Notes: generated by a model not told the origin, from the letters alone. Numbered from the stretch's first letter, positions 6,943 to 13,960 are shown. The stretch is DNA of 23,766 bases from UBA12151 sp964600645 (GCA_964600645.1 CAZRJL010000007.1:1-23766), one strand, 5' to 3'. Made by a program: numbers and translations.

Positions 6943-7818
6943 ATGAATGTATCAACTAAAACTGGGCTAACCATTATTACCATTTTAATATTCTCCATTG
7001 GTATTTTTAGTATTTTTTCCGATGATGAAGATGCAATTCAAAAAAACATAGCGACAAAACAAAATGAGAATATTCAAAATATTCAAGAAACATCACTTGA
7101 AGTTATAAAAAACACAGAACAAAAAACGAACGAAAAAACAACTGAATTACAAGTAGAAAAAATTGAACAAAATAAACCAACTTTATTTAAAGTGGTGAAA
7201 GTAGTTGATGGCGATACTTTAGATATCGATATAGATGGAAAAATTGAAAGAATAAGACTTATAGGAATGGACACTCCAGAAACAGTTGATCCAAGAAAAG
7301 TGGTTCAGTGCTTTGGTAAGGAAGCTTCCGATAAAGCTAAGGAAATATTAAGCGAAAAAATGGTAAGCGTTGAAGCGGATAATTCTCAAGGTGAGAGAGA
7401 TGGTTATGGAAGACTTTTGCGATATGTTTATTTAGAAGATGGAAGTTTGTTTAATAAATATATGATAGCCGAGGGATACGCTCACGAATATACATATCAA
7501 AGTAATCCTTATAAATATCAAATAGATTTTCAAGAAGCAGAAAAACAATCCAGAGAAACAAAAAAAGGGTTATGGAATCCCGATACTTGCAATGGTGATA
7601 CAAATCAAGCTGCCACTCTTGAATCTACAAATAGTACGGCGATATCAAACACGAATTCAGTAAGCACAAATGATTCACAAGACTTGGTAGTGAAAAAAAG
7701 CAGAACTGGAATTTGCCATGCTCCCGGAACAACTTATTATAATAAAACTCAAAACTATACGCCATACAATTCTCTCGATGAGTGTTTAAAAAGTGGCGGA
7801 AGATTGCCTAAAAGATAA
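6943..7818 (+). CDS. Membrane-anchored thermonuclease-like protein (SNase fold)
   Basis: The product has 291 residues. A hydrophobic segment at about 9-25 acts as a signal or anchor and is followed by a Glu/Lys/Gln-rich linker to residue 78. The SNase domain spans about 80-212: VVDGDT (metal-binding Asp 89/91), RLIGMDTPET (Arg 105, Asp 110, Glu 113) and DGYGRLLRYVY (Arg 157) match the catalytic Arg-Glu-Arg set and calcium ligands of staphylococcal nuclease, which hydrolyses DNA and RNA. The C-terminus (about 256-291), after a Ser/Thr/Asn linker, is a small two-cysteine module (CHAPGTTYY..., CLKSGGR) often found on such nucleases. It probably degrades extracellular nucleic acid for nutrition. 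The gene follows the structured leader; TATAAT lies right before the ATG. Confidence 0.9.
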   Translation: MNVSTKTGLTIITILIFSIGIFSIFSDDEDAIQKNIATKQNENIQNIQETSLEVIKNTEQKTNEKTTELQVEKIEQNKPTLFKVVKVVDGDTLDIDIDGKIERIRLIGMDTPETVDPRKVVQCFGKEASDKAKEILSEKMVSVEADNSQGERDGYGRLLRYVYLEDGSLFNKYMIAEGYAHEYTYQSNPYKYQIDFQEAEKQSRETKKGLWNPDTCNGDTNQAATLESTNSTAISNTNSVSTNDSQDLVVKKSRTGICHAPGTTYYNKTQNYTPYNSLDECLKSGGRLPKR

Positions 7819-7846
7819 GTTTAAATAATTTTTTAAATATAAAAAA

Positions 7847-8623
7847 ATGGAAAATCAACAACCTGTTGACGAGGTACAAGCCAGTCAAAAAAAAGAATGG
7901 CATAGAAATTGGTGGGGAATTTTAATTATTATCTTGTTTCTCCCTTTCTTTGCTATTTGGTATGTTTGGGCAAAAACAAATTGGAACAAAACTATAAAAT
8001 CAGTGATTACAGTAATAATTTTATTTGTATTTTTTTCGATTGGAGTAGAAAATAGTGAACCGATTAAAGAAAATAACATTGAAACAGAATCAAACAAAAA
8101 CAAACAGGATGAGCAATTGCAAACTGTCGAAAAGCCTATTGAAACAGCTCAAGAATCCAGTAAAGACGCGGAAATCTCAGAACAACCCGCTTCCGTTAAA
8201 ACCATAGCATTTAAGGAGTTAACTAGCTATGAAAAATCAGGAAGCACTTGGAGAAATATAGTTATTTCTCCAGAAGCATCCCAGGAAGATTTAGTAATGC
8301 TTGCTAAAGAGCTTCATACAAAAGACCCCCAAAGCTATTTTCATATTTTTGATGACGATGCTGAATTTCAAGAGTATATGGACTGGGATATAAATTATGG
8401 AAAAGTAAAAGACAAAGATGGAAAAGTTAAACAAATAGACCAATGCTTAAATATTGCATACTGCAGGACACTTATTCAACAAGGAAAATATGCATTTCCC
8501 TTTCCTGAGGCGTGGGGAAATAAACACGAAATAGCAATTATAAACAAAATGCTTAATACTAATAATATGGATTCAAAATGGAAACTGTCAGACCCATTCG
8601 GAGTAGAGATAAGTAATTTATAA
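7847..8623 (+). CDS. Hypothetical membrane-anchored protein
   Basis: The product has 258 residues. Two hydrophobic segments (about 22-44 and 49-67) are joined by a short basic loop. A low-complexity Glu/Gln/Lys/Ser linker follows to about 120, then a folded domain (about 125-225) with SYEKSGSTWRN, a helix EDLVMLAKELH and the acidic FHIFDDDAEFQEYM. I have no name for this domain. The architecture (anchor, linker, domain) parallels the upstream nuclease, whose stop lies 28 bases before, so they are likely co-transcribed and both exposed on the outer side of the membrane or facing the wall. Confidence 0.6.
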   Translation: MENQQPVDEVQASQKKEWHRNWWGILIIILFLPFFAIWYVWAKTNWNKTIKSVITVIILFVFFSIGVENSEPIKENNIETESNKNKQDEQLQTVEKPIETAQESSKDAEISEQPASVKTIAFKELTSYEKSGSTWRNIVISPEASQEDLVMLAKELHTKDPQSYFHIFDDDAEFQEYMDWDINYGKVKDKDGKVKQIDQCLNIAYCRTLIQQGKYAFPFPEAWGNKHEIAIINKMLNTNNMDSKWKLSDPFGVEISNL

Positions 8624-8700
8624 CAAAAAGATTAAACTTTTAGAGAAGACAAAATAAAAAATATAATGATACGAATCAGTGCTTTCCGAGGACCACTTTT

Positions 8701-8868
8701 TTATTTCTTCCAATCCTTAATCAAAATTCCGCCTCGGACTTTTTTTACTACGACTTTTTGTTTTTCTTTCCAGCCGAGTTCGCCGGCCATTTCTTTCGGC
8801 AGGGTGACGGCCAGGCTGGTTTTTCCTACGCGGGTAATTTTTCTGGTGTTTTTGTCTTTGAGTTTCAT
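8701..8868 (-). CDS. Small SpoVT/AbrB-like DNA-binding protein
   Basis: The product has 55 residues. The N-terminus, ITRVGKTSLAVTLPKEMAGELG, followed by KVVVKKVRGGILI, is the swapped-hairpin AbrB/MazE fold: beta strand, the LPKEM turn and helix, then two strands. Such proteins dimerise and bind DNA as regulators, often as antitoxins; no toxin partner lies next to it. The ATG has AAAAGGAAA before it. It sits 100 bases downstream of the GIY-YIG gene on the same strand but has its own promoter (8924-8952), which overlaps a perfect palindrome, suggesting autoregulation. Confidence 0.8.
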   Translation of the reverse strand: MKLKDKNTRKITRVGKTSLAVTLPKEMAGELGWKEKQKVVVKKVRGGILIKDWKK

Positions 8869-8892
8869 TTTCCTTTTTATTTTTAAGAATTA

Positions 8893-8926
8893 AATTTTAA
8901 TACTTACACTGGTAAGTATTAAAATT
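8893..8926. promoter_or_regulatory. Perfect 15-bp inverted repeat, likely operator
   Basis: AATTTTAATACTTAC, spacer ACTG, then the exact reverse complement. It overlaps the end of the AbrB-like gene's -10 box and covers its predicted transcription start, about 25-60 bases before the ATG. A dimeric AbrB-fold protein binding here would block its own promoter. As RNA it would also form a 5' hairpin. Confidence 0.7.
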
Positions 8927-8952
8927 ATACATCCCCAAAATAGGAAAAGCAA
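8924..8952 (-). promoter_or_regulatory. Promoter of the AbrB-like gene
   Basis: Minus strand: -35 TTGCTT (8947-8952), 17-base spacer, -10 TATAAT (8924-8929). Confidence 0.7.
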
Positions 8953-8968
8953 AAAAATAGATGTTTTT

Positions 8969-9220
8969 TTAATTTAAAGAATTTCTGATCATTTGTTTCA
9001 AGCTGCTTTTTCCTTTGTCGGTTTTGAAGTATTTTTCTCTTCTCATTGCATCTTCTTTTGATTTGTGCGCTTCATAATAAAGAAGCTCGAAAGGTCTTCG
9101 AGATTTGGTTGATTTTGATTCTCCTTTGTTATGTTCTGTGAATCTTCGTTTCAAATCGGAAGTAAATCCGATATACAAGTTACTATCTTTAAGACTTCGC
9201 AGGACATAAACGTAGAACAT
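8969..9220 (-). CDS. GIY-YIG domain protein (YhbQ/UPF0213-like)
   Basis: The product has 83 residues, the usual length for single-domain GIY-YIG proteins. YVYVLRS and YIGFTSDLKRRFTEHN give the two Tyr strands and the catalytic Arg region; RRPFELLYYEAHKSKEDAMRREKYFK matches the second half of the domain with a conserved Glu. These proteins resemble the nuclease domain of UvrC and homing enzymes, but their cellular role is not settled. It lies between the AbrB-like gene and the tRNA-Asn locus. No clear Shine-Dalgarno. Confidence 0.85.
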   Translation of the reverse strand: MFYVYVLRSLKDSNLYIGFTSDLKRRFTEHNKGESKSTKSRRPFELLYYEAHKSKEDAMRREKYFKTDKGKSSLKQMIRNSLN

Positions 9221-9254
9221 TTTATTTTAAGTAAGTTTTGTAGAGTTCATTATA

Positions 9255-9356
9255 GGCCATAAACCACATAGGGTGCACGACCGTGAAATCTACAATGTGG
9301 TTCAAGGCCATAAACCACGTAGGGTTTACGACCGTGAACCCTACGTGGTTCACGGC
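9255..9356. repeat. Two tandem copies of a 51-bp hairpin repeat abutting tRNA-Asn
   Basis: Copy 1 is 9255-9305 and copy 2 is 9306-9356. Both start GGCCATAAACCAC and share ACGACCGTGAA. Each is a palindrome: in copy 2 AACCACGTAGGGTT pairs with AACCCTACGTGGTT around ten bases; copy 1 is more degenerate. Copy 2 ends exactly at the tRNA discriminator base. On the tRNA's strand it would make a large 3' hairpin. Confidence 0.85.
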
Positions 9357-9393
9357 TCCGACGGTAGGATTCGAACCTACGACCAAGTGATTA

Positions 9394-9957
9394 CATCTTT
9401 GGCTGATGGACTATATCATTCTCTCATAATTTTATAATAATGAGAGATTGGGCGCTTTTTGGAAGATTATTGTTGGGACTCACTTCCTAGTCTCTACACC
9501 TTTCCCGAAAACTAAAGCCCTTCGGGACTTGGCTCGGTATTAGATTGGCCTTCCTTCACCGAATTCACCCAATTTTTCAATCAGAGTTGCCTCTGAAAGC
9601 TGCCTAGCATGGATTTCAAAGTGGCAATTGCTGCATACTAAAATGCATTTATCCAATTCTTTTTTCACTCGATCCCATGAACGAGTATAGCCCTTTTCAG
9701 AAACTCCGAAATCTTTTGCTGCAGGTTTCAAATGATGAAAAGCTAAAGCATTTTCACATTTGTTATATCCGCATATTTGGCAAGAACCACCTTTATATTC
9801 GATGGATTTTTTCTTGATATCTTTTCTTCTTTTATCAACAAAAAATTTACTCTTGCATTGCGGACTACAAAACCTGCACCGCGGTTTTACGTTTTTTGTA
9901 CAAGTTTTCCAAGCGCATTTCATATGCCTTGATTATACAAAAAAGTAAGCCAAATTG
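9394..9957 (-). ncRNA. Group I intron in tRNA-Asn
   Basis: The intron has 564 bases. The 3' part (9394-9540) has the core: GTAGAGACTAGG (9486-9497) and GATATAGTCC (9408-9417) are the R and S elements, pairing GACTA with TAGTC to form P7; between them are a GGAAG/CTTCC stem and a long hairpin at 9420-9447. Upstream, AGTCCCGAAGGGC and TTCGGGAAAGG fit the P4-P6 region. The last intron base is G. The endonuclease gene fills the 5' portion, so it probably sits in the P1/P2 loops. I could not locate the internal guide sequence with confidence. Confidence 0.85.
9540..9923 (-). CDS. Intron-encoded HNH homing endonuclease
   Basis: The product has 127 residues. An N-terminal zinc-finger-like part (C3, C8, C16, C19, C23) and a basic linker precede the HNH domain (about 45-108): CQICG and CSNC supply four zinc cysteines, FHHLKP the first catalytic His, and NCHFEIH the Asn/His portion. 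It is read in the same direction as the host tRNA and ends 146 bases before the 3' splice site, inside the intron. Such enzymes cut intronless alleles so that the intron is copied in. The start ATG follows AAGG closely. Length and frame are intact, so the element may be active. Confidence 0.85.
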   Translation of the reverse strand: MKCAWKTCTKNVKPRCRFCSPQCKSKFFVDKRRKDIKKKSIEYKGGSCQICGYNKCENALAFHHLKPAAKDFGVSEKGYTRSWDRVKKELDKCILVCSNCHFEIHARQLSEATLIEKLGEFGEGRPI

Positions 9958-10024
9958 ACAGTCACCTGCGCTACCACTGCGCCACGTCGGAATACAATAT
10001 TCAATTTTCAACGATACAAATCCT

Positions 10025-10052
10025 ATTATAACGGAAAGTTGAAATAAATCAA
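10025..10052 (-). promoter_or_regulatory. Promoter of tRNA-Asn
   Basis: Minus strand: -35 TTGATT (10047-10052), 16-base spacer, -10 TATAAT (10025-10030), 33 bases before the tRNA 5' end. The -35 overlaps the stop codon of the upstream VTT-domain gene. Confidence 0.7.
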
Positions 10053-10681
10053 GAGCGGGAGTGGCGGTGGAAAAGTATTATTGGGATTATTACGGCTATT
10101 CCGATAACAAAGGCGAAAAGCTGGTACTGAACCGGAATGGAGCCGATGTATGCCAATATAACAGTAGCGGGAATAACTCCGATAAGAGTGGTGAAAAAAT
10201 ACATCTTCCATTTGATATCCGTGAAAAGTCCCAGGGCGTAACTGAGGATGTCAACCGGAGTGACTGCGCGCAGAAAAATCAAATACCAAAAAAGATTATT
10301 TTCCGGAATATGCTTGTAGTTTTCTTTGATTTTTTTGAGGGAAACAAATTTTCCAACAAGACCGGAGCCATATTTTCTGGCAATCCAAAACGCCAGCATT
10401 GATCCCAGCGTCCAGCCGAAAACGCTGATAACGATGGTCCAGAAAATTCCCCACAAACTCACCGAAAGGGGAATGAGCGGAATGCTGGTGAACGGGGCGA
10501 CGACAATCGCCAGGACGATGGCGAGAATATAAAAAACGATTCCCAAAAGGTCATAACCCACAATCAGATGGCGAATCGCTTCGGTGTACTGCTGTGTCAA
10601 AAAAGCGGAAAGCACAAAAATTCCGGCAATGATTATCAGTGGTAAAAGTTCCCTGGCTAAATTTTTATTGTTATTCTTCAT
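10049..10681 (-). CDS. VTT/DedA-type (TVP38/TMEM64) membrane protein
   Basis: The product has 210 residues with about five or six hydrophobic segments (roughly 12-28, 45-65, 68-88, 83-100, 150-172, 180-203). The central GWTLGSMLAFWIARKYGSGLVGKF and the later FLRAVTPVDILSYALG match the VTT domain, including the G-x4-ARKYG element and the R-x-xP-x-D re-entrant loop. VTT proteins act in the inner membrane in lipid transport or proton-coupled functions; some DedA proteins flip undecaprenyl phosphate or phosphatidylethanolamine. The exact substrate is not visible. Its stop overlaps the tRNA promoter. Confidence 0.8.
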   Translation of the reverse strand: MKNNNKNLARELLPLIIIAGIFVLSAFLTQQYTEAIRHLIVGYDLLGIVFYILAIVLAIVVAPFTSIPLIPLSVSLWGIFWTIVISVFGWTLGSMLAFWIARKYGSGLVGKFVSLKKIKENYKHIPENNLFWYLIFLRAVTPVDILSYALGLFTDIKWKMYFFTTLIGVIPATVILAYIGSIPVQYQLFAFVIGIAVIIPIILFHRHSRS

Positions 10682-10891
10682 GCCTAAAGAATAGCATTGA
10701 TACCGGCTTGAGGGAAGCCGATTGAACTATTTTTTCAAAAAATGCGTAGTAACAAGTGAGAGGTAAGAGTAAGTGCATTTCTAATGCAACTCGCAAAGCA
10801 AAAAAGGCAGTGTCAGAGGATTTTGCAAAGCGAGGTTTGCCAAAAGCGGCTCAATGGAGTCCGCTTTTATTTCCGCGATAATTTTTTTTGT

Positions 10892-10921
10892 TTGAGGATT
10901 TGGGGCGTAATGTGATATAGT
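10892..10921 (+). promoter_or_regulatory. Promoter of the DUF5652-like gene
   Basis: -35 TTGAGG (10892-10897), 18-base spacer, -10 TATAGT (10916-10921), 41 bases before the ATG. The stretch 10682-10890 shows no gene. Confidence 0.5.
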
Positions 10922-10962
10922 ATATGCATATATGCGGTGGTAATTATTAAGCAAAAAACAAG

Positions 10963-11259
10963 ATGTATGAATATGATCATTTCCCTCAGGCGATTTTGCC
11001 GATTTTGCCTTTGATTTTCCTTTGGAGCGTTCTTTGGAAAGGGTTGGCGCTGTGGCATTCGAGCAGGCGGGGTCAAGCATGGTGGTTTGTGATTTTTCTG
11101 GTGGTAAATACACTTGGAATTCTTGAAATCATTTATCTTTTCGCTGTTGCCAAATTGAAATTTGAGCAGCTTTTCAGTAATGACAAGAAAGCTCAAGAAG
11201 TTGATCCGAAGACTATTTCAAATCAATCAAATATTAATCCTGAAAATAAAAACAGTTAA
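10963..11259 (+). CDS. Small membrane protein, DUF5652-like
   Basis: The product has 98 residues. Two hydrophobic segments (about 10-27 and 39-63) flank the motif LWKGLALWHSSRRGQAWWF and are followed by LVVNTLGILEIIYLF. This pattern is characteristic of the DUF5652 family seen in Patescibacteria and some other bacteria. The C-terminal tail is polar and low-complexity. Function unknown. No Shine-Dalgarno precedes the ATG. It ends 18 bases before the rubrerythrin start, so the two may share a transcript. Confidence 0.75.
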   Translation: MYEYDHFPQAILPILPLIFLWSVLWKGLALWHSSRRGQAWWFVIFLVVNTLGILEIIYLFAVAKLKFEQLFSNDKKAQEVDPKTISNQSNINPENKNS

Positions 11260-11277
11260 TTGTTAATTCAAAAAAAT

Positions 11278-11781
11278 ATGTCAAAAACACAAGAAAATTT
11301 GCGATCGGCTTTTGCCGGAGAATCGCAAGCGAATCGAAAATATTTGGCTTTTGCCAAAGTGGCGGAAAAGGAAGGAAAGATGAATTTGGCAAAATTATTT
11401 CGGGCAGTAGCAGAAGGGGAAACAATTCACGCACTCAAACATTTCGATGTTTTGGGCGAAATTGGCGGTAGTGCGGAAAATCTGAAGGCGGCGATTGCCG
11501 GGGAGACATATGAAATTGAAAAGATGTACCCAGCTTTTATTTCTGACGCTGTGGAGGAAGAAAATGCTTTGGCAGAAATGAGTTTTGACAAAGCTAATGA
11601 AGTGGAAAAAAGGCATCAAGAAATATATTCGCAGGCGTTGGAGAAAGTTGAAGCGGGAGGCGATATCGAGGAAAAGAAATATTTTGTTTGCGGAGTTTGC
11701 GGATATTTGACGGAAAACGAAGCGCCCGACAATTGCCCGGTTTGCAATGCACCCAAAGAAAAATTTTCCGAGGTTGTATAG
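11278..11781 (+). CDS. Rubrerythrin
   Basis: The product has 167 residues, with an N-terminal four-helix diiron domain and a C-terminal rubredoxin-like domain. Diiron ligands are visible as GESQANRKY, EGETIHALKH, GETYEIEKMYP and EVEKRHQEIY, the two paired E-xx-H halves; the iron-sulfur-less Fe(Cys)4 site is CGVCG plus CPVCNAP. Rubrerythrins reduce hydrogen peroxide to water in the cytoplasm of anaerobes. The start is set at the ATG of MSKTQENL; an upstream in-frame TTG at 11260 is less likely. A terminator follows at 11796. Confidence 0.93.
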   Translation: MSKTQENLRSAFAGESQANRKYLAFAKVAEKEGKMNLAKLFRAVAEGETIHALKHFDVLGEIGGSAENLKAAIAGETYEIEKMYPAFISDAVEEENALAEMSFDKANEVEKRHQEIYSQALEKVEAGGDIEEKKYFVCGVCGYLTENEAPDNCPVCNAPKEKFSEVV

Positions 11782-11795
11782 GAGAAAATAAAAAG

Positions 11796-11825
11796 GCAGT
11801 ATTTTTTCAAGAATGCTGTTTTTTT
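11796..11825 (+). terminator. Terminator after rubrerythrin
   Basis: GCAGTATT pairs with AATGCTGT (one wobble) around an 8-base loop and is followed by a run of seven T. Confidence 0.75.
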
Positions 11826-11838
11826 ATTTTTCGGCGCG

Positions 11839-11847
11839 TGATATAAT
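11839..11847 (+). promoter_or_regulatory. Extended -10 promoter for the M23-obg pair
   Basis: TGATATAAT is an extended -10 box (TGn plus TATAAT) 27 bases before the M23-like ATG; no good -35 is visible. Confidence 0.55.
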
Positions 11848-11873
11848 CAGAGTATAAAAAGTATCTAAAAAAT

Positions 11874-12626
11874 ATGGGAAAAGCATTAAAAATAATTATT
11901 TTTATTATTTTTCTCGGGGGATTGAATTTTTGGGTGTGGTCAAGTTGGAAAAAAGGCGGAGTTGAATCGGGAAACAGCAATATTCCTTTGACTTTGGAAA
12001 TTCAACCCGGCGCAGATAATAAGGTGATTGATAGCGCGGAGAACACTTCATCGCAAGCGAATGATCCTTTGTCCGATTGGGCGCCCCTTCCCTCAGACGA
12101 GCAGAATAATCAAAACGCGGAATTTAGTCCGCCACTTTTACATATCGATGTTTCCAAAAAGCCTTTTGGAATTCTAGTGAGTCCGGAAAATTCACCGATT
12201 TCTCCGGAAAGATTTTCCGGATATCACGCCGGAACGGATTTTGAAATCGCGCCGGATGATTTGGGAAAAGACATAGCGGTTTTTGCGGTTTGCTCTGGAG
12301 AAGTGGAGAGTGTGGAAAAAATCAATGGATATGGCGGGGTGATGGTGCAAAAATGCACATTGGAAGAAGAGGAAATCTGGGTGCTCTATGGACATATTAA
12401 TGTTGATAAAATTTCCGTCAAAGAAGGAGATTACTTGCCATCGGGCAAAGAGTTTGCTATTCTGGCAGACAACGCGAGTGAGCTTTCCGATGGAGAAAGA
12501 AAGCATTTGCATTTGGGAATCTACAATGGAACGAAAATCGACGTGCGGGGATATGTGCAAAATGAAAAAGATTTAGAAGATTGGATTGATTTTGGAACAA
12601 TAGTGGATTTAAGTAGTGTTGAATAA
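11874..12626 (+). CDS. Membrane-anchored M23 (LytM-type) peptidase-like protein
   Basis: The product has 250 residues. A signal/anchor helix lies at about 5-23, followed by a Ser/Asn/Asp-rich linker to about 90 and the peptidase domain at about 95-240. The zinc ligands and catalytic residues of M23 are present: GYHAGTDFE (H118 and D122), YGH (H174) and HLH (H211/H213). M23 enzymes cut peptide cross-links of peptidoglycan, so it probably acts outside the membrane in wall remodelling. The spacing between the G-x-H-x3-D motif and the H-x-H motif, about 90 residues, is normal. The stop lies 5 bases before obg, so the two are co-transcribed. Confidence 0.85.
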   Translation: MGKALKIIIFIIFLGGLNFWVWSSWKKGGVESGNSNIPLTLEIQPGADNKVIDSAENTSSQANDPLSDWAPLPSDEQNNQNAEFSPPLLHIDVSKKPFGILVSPENSPISPERFSGYHAGTDFEIAPDDLGKDIAVFAVCSGEVESVEKINGYGGVMVQKCTLEEEEIWVLYGHINVDKISVKEGDYLPSGKEFAILADNASELSDGERKHLHLGIYNGTKIDVRGYVQNEKDLEDWIDFGTIVDLSSVE

Positions 12627-12631
12627 AACTT

Positions 12632-13603
12632 ATGTTGATCGATGATGTGACAATTGAAGTAGAGGCCGGAAAAGGCGGAGACGGTGTGGTGGCTTTTAAT
12701 AAAAATATGCTTAGTCTTGGTCCGACCGGGGGAGATGGAGGAAGGGGTGGAGATGTTTTTTTGGAGGGCGTGGCAAATATCGGAGCACTGAAAGTTTATC
12801 GCAATCAAAAAGTATTTTATGCCGAAGAAGGAGAGAGAGGCGGGCAACAGCGGCGCATCGGAAAAAACGGCGAGAATAAATATTTGAAAGTTCCCGTGGG
12901 AACCGTGATTCATTTTGCCAATGGAACGACGCGGGATATTTTTCAAATTGGAGAAAAAGTTCTGGTTGCCAAGGGTGGCGAAGGTGGAAGGGGGAATTTT
13001 TCTTTTCGCTCTTCAAGAAATACCAGTCCCAAGGAAGCAACGCTGGGAATAGAAGGAAAAAAGAACAAACTGCGATTGGAGCTAAAATTAATTGCGGATG
13101 TCGGGTTCGTCGGTCTTCCTAATGCGGGAAAATCCAGCTTACTCAATGAGCTTACTAATGCTAATTCTCAAGTGGGGAATTATAATTTCACAACCTTGGA
13201 ACCGAGTTTGGGAGCATATTACGATTTGATTTTGGCGGATATTCCGGGGCTTATTGAGGGAGCTTCGGAAGGGAAAGGTTTGGGAATAAAATTTTTGCGC
13301 CACATCGAAAGAACGCGTGTAATTTTTCATTTTGTTTCCGCGGAGTCTGATGATCCAGCGAAAGACTATGAAATTATCAAAAAAGAATTAGAAAAACACA
13401 ATCCTGAACTTGTCCAAAAAGATGAATATTTATTCCTCAGCAAAAGCGACTTGCTTTCGGAAAAAGAGTTGGCAAAGAAGATGAAGGAGCTACAGAAAAT
13501 AAATCCGGAAGCAATTGCCATTTCCATTATCGACGAAAACAGCTTGGAAAAAGTCAAAAAAATTCTTTCACAGGTAGCTGAAAAAAAGAAAATCAAAAGT
13601 TAG
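12632..13603 (+). CDS. obg: Obg-family GTPase
   Basis: The product has 323 residues. The glycine-rich Obg fold (1-155) shows GKGGDG, PTGGDGGRGGDV and AKGGEGGRGNFSF. The G domain follows: G1 GLPNAGKSS (161-169), switch TTLEP, G3 DIPGLIEGASEGKGLG (203-). G4 reads SKSD (270-273) instead of the usual NKxD, which is unusual but leaves the guanine-binding Asp. The variable C-terminal OCT domain of many Obg proteins is absent; the length is typical of short forms. Obg acts in 50S ribosome assembly and stress control. It is the last gene of the pair with the M23-like gene and runs convergently into 13607-13960 with a 3-base gap. Confidence 0.93.
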   Translation: MLIDDVTIEVEAGKGGDGVVAFNKNMLSLGPTGGDGGRGGDVFLEGVANIGALKVYRNQKVFYAEEGERGGQQRRIGKNGENKYLKVPVGTVIHFANGTTRDIFQIGEKVLVAKGGEGGRGNFSFRSSRNTSPKEATLGIEGKKNKLRLELKLIADVGFVGLPNAGKSSLLNELTNANSQVGNYNFTTLEPSLGAYYDLILADIPGLIEGASEGKGLGIKFLRHIERTRVIFHFVSAESDDPAKDYEIIKKELEKHNPELVQKDEYLFLSKSDLLSEKELAKKMKELQKINPEAIAISIIDENSLEKVKKILSQVAEKKKIKS

Positions 13604-13606
13604 AAT

Positions 13607-13960
13607 CTATTTTATTTTTTTGAAAACCACTTTGTAGATTGGTTCGTATTCATTTTGATATTCGTCGGTAATGGCGATCGGTTTTCCTTCGGCGACACTG
13701 GAAATGGCGATGTCGCTGATCATTTCATCCAGCTTTTCTTTTTCAACCTTAAGGTCTTCCATTTTTTGCCAGCGCAGACCCATTTTGGTTTGCACGATTG
13801 CCTCAATTTGCTTTTTCTTTTCGCGAAGTTCTTTCGCTTTGTCCACAATTTCTTCGTAATCATCAGCGTGGACAAGCATATCCTTGAATTCTCCGCGAAT
13901 ATCCTTCTGCTCTTTTTTTATTTCCCTGATTTGGTCAAAAATCTGTTGAATATCTTGCAT
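13607..13960 (-). CDS. Small coiled-coil protein of unknown function
   Basis: The product has 117 residues. Residues 1-85 form an almost continuous charged helix with heptad-like spacing (IREIKKEQKDIRGEF..., VDKAKELREKKKQIEAI), so probably a dimeric coiled coil. The C-terminal 30 residues form a short polar tail with the pattern ITDEYQNEYEPIY. Proteins of this type recur in Patescibacteria, but no function is known to me. No Shine-Dalgarno precedes the ATG. It converges on obg with no room for a terminator between them. Confidence 0.7.
   Translation of the reverse strand: MQDIQQIFDQIREIKKEQKDIRGEFKDMLVHADDYEEIVDKAKELREKKKQIEAIVQTKMGLRWQKMEDLKVEKEKLDEMISDIAISSVAEGKPIAITDEYQNEYEPIYKVVFKKIK

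Larger units (their letters stand above)
9356..9991 (-). tRNA. tRNA-Asn(GUU), interrupted in the anticodon
   Basis: The exons are 9958-9991 (tRNA bases 1-35) and 9356-9393 (36-73). Joined, they give a complete cloverleaf: acceptor TCCGACG/CGTCGGA, D stem GCGC/GCGC with loop AGTGGTA, anticodon stem GGTGA/TCACT with loop CTGTTAA (anticodon GTT), variable TGGTC, T arm GTAGG-TTCGAAT-CCTAC and discriminator G. CCA is not encoded (CCG follows). The split falls between the second and third anticodon bases. The 5' exon ends in U and the intron ends in G, as group I splicing demands. Promoter at 10025-10052. Confidence 0.92.

Noticed and set aside
8666..8893. Plus-strand 75-residue reading frame
   Set aside because: It is the antisense shadow of the AbrB-like gene, whose family pattern is clear on the minus strand.
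10741..10860. Possible gene remnant before the DUF5652-like gene
   Set aside because: The text has short self-similar words (GCAAAGC) but no frame with a recognisable protein.
11260..11277. Upstream TTG start for rubrerythrin
   Set aside because: The extra six residues are not part of the family, and the ATG at 11278 gives the normal N-terminus.
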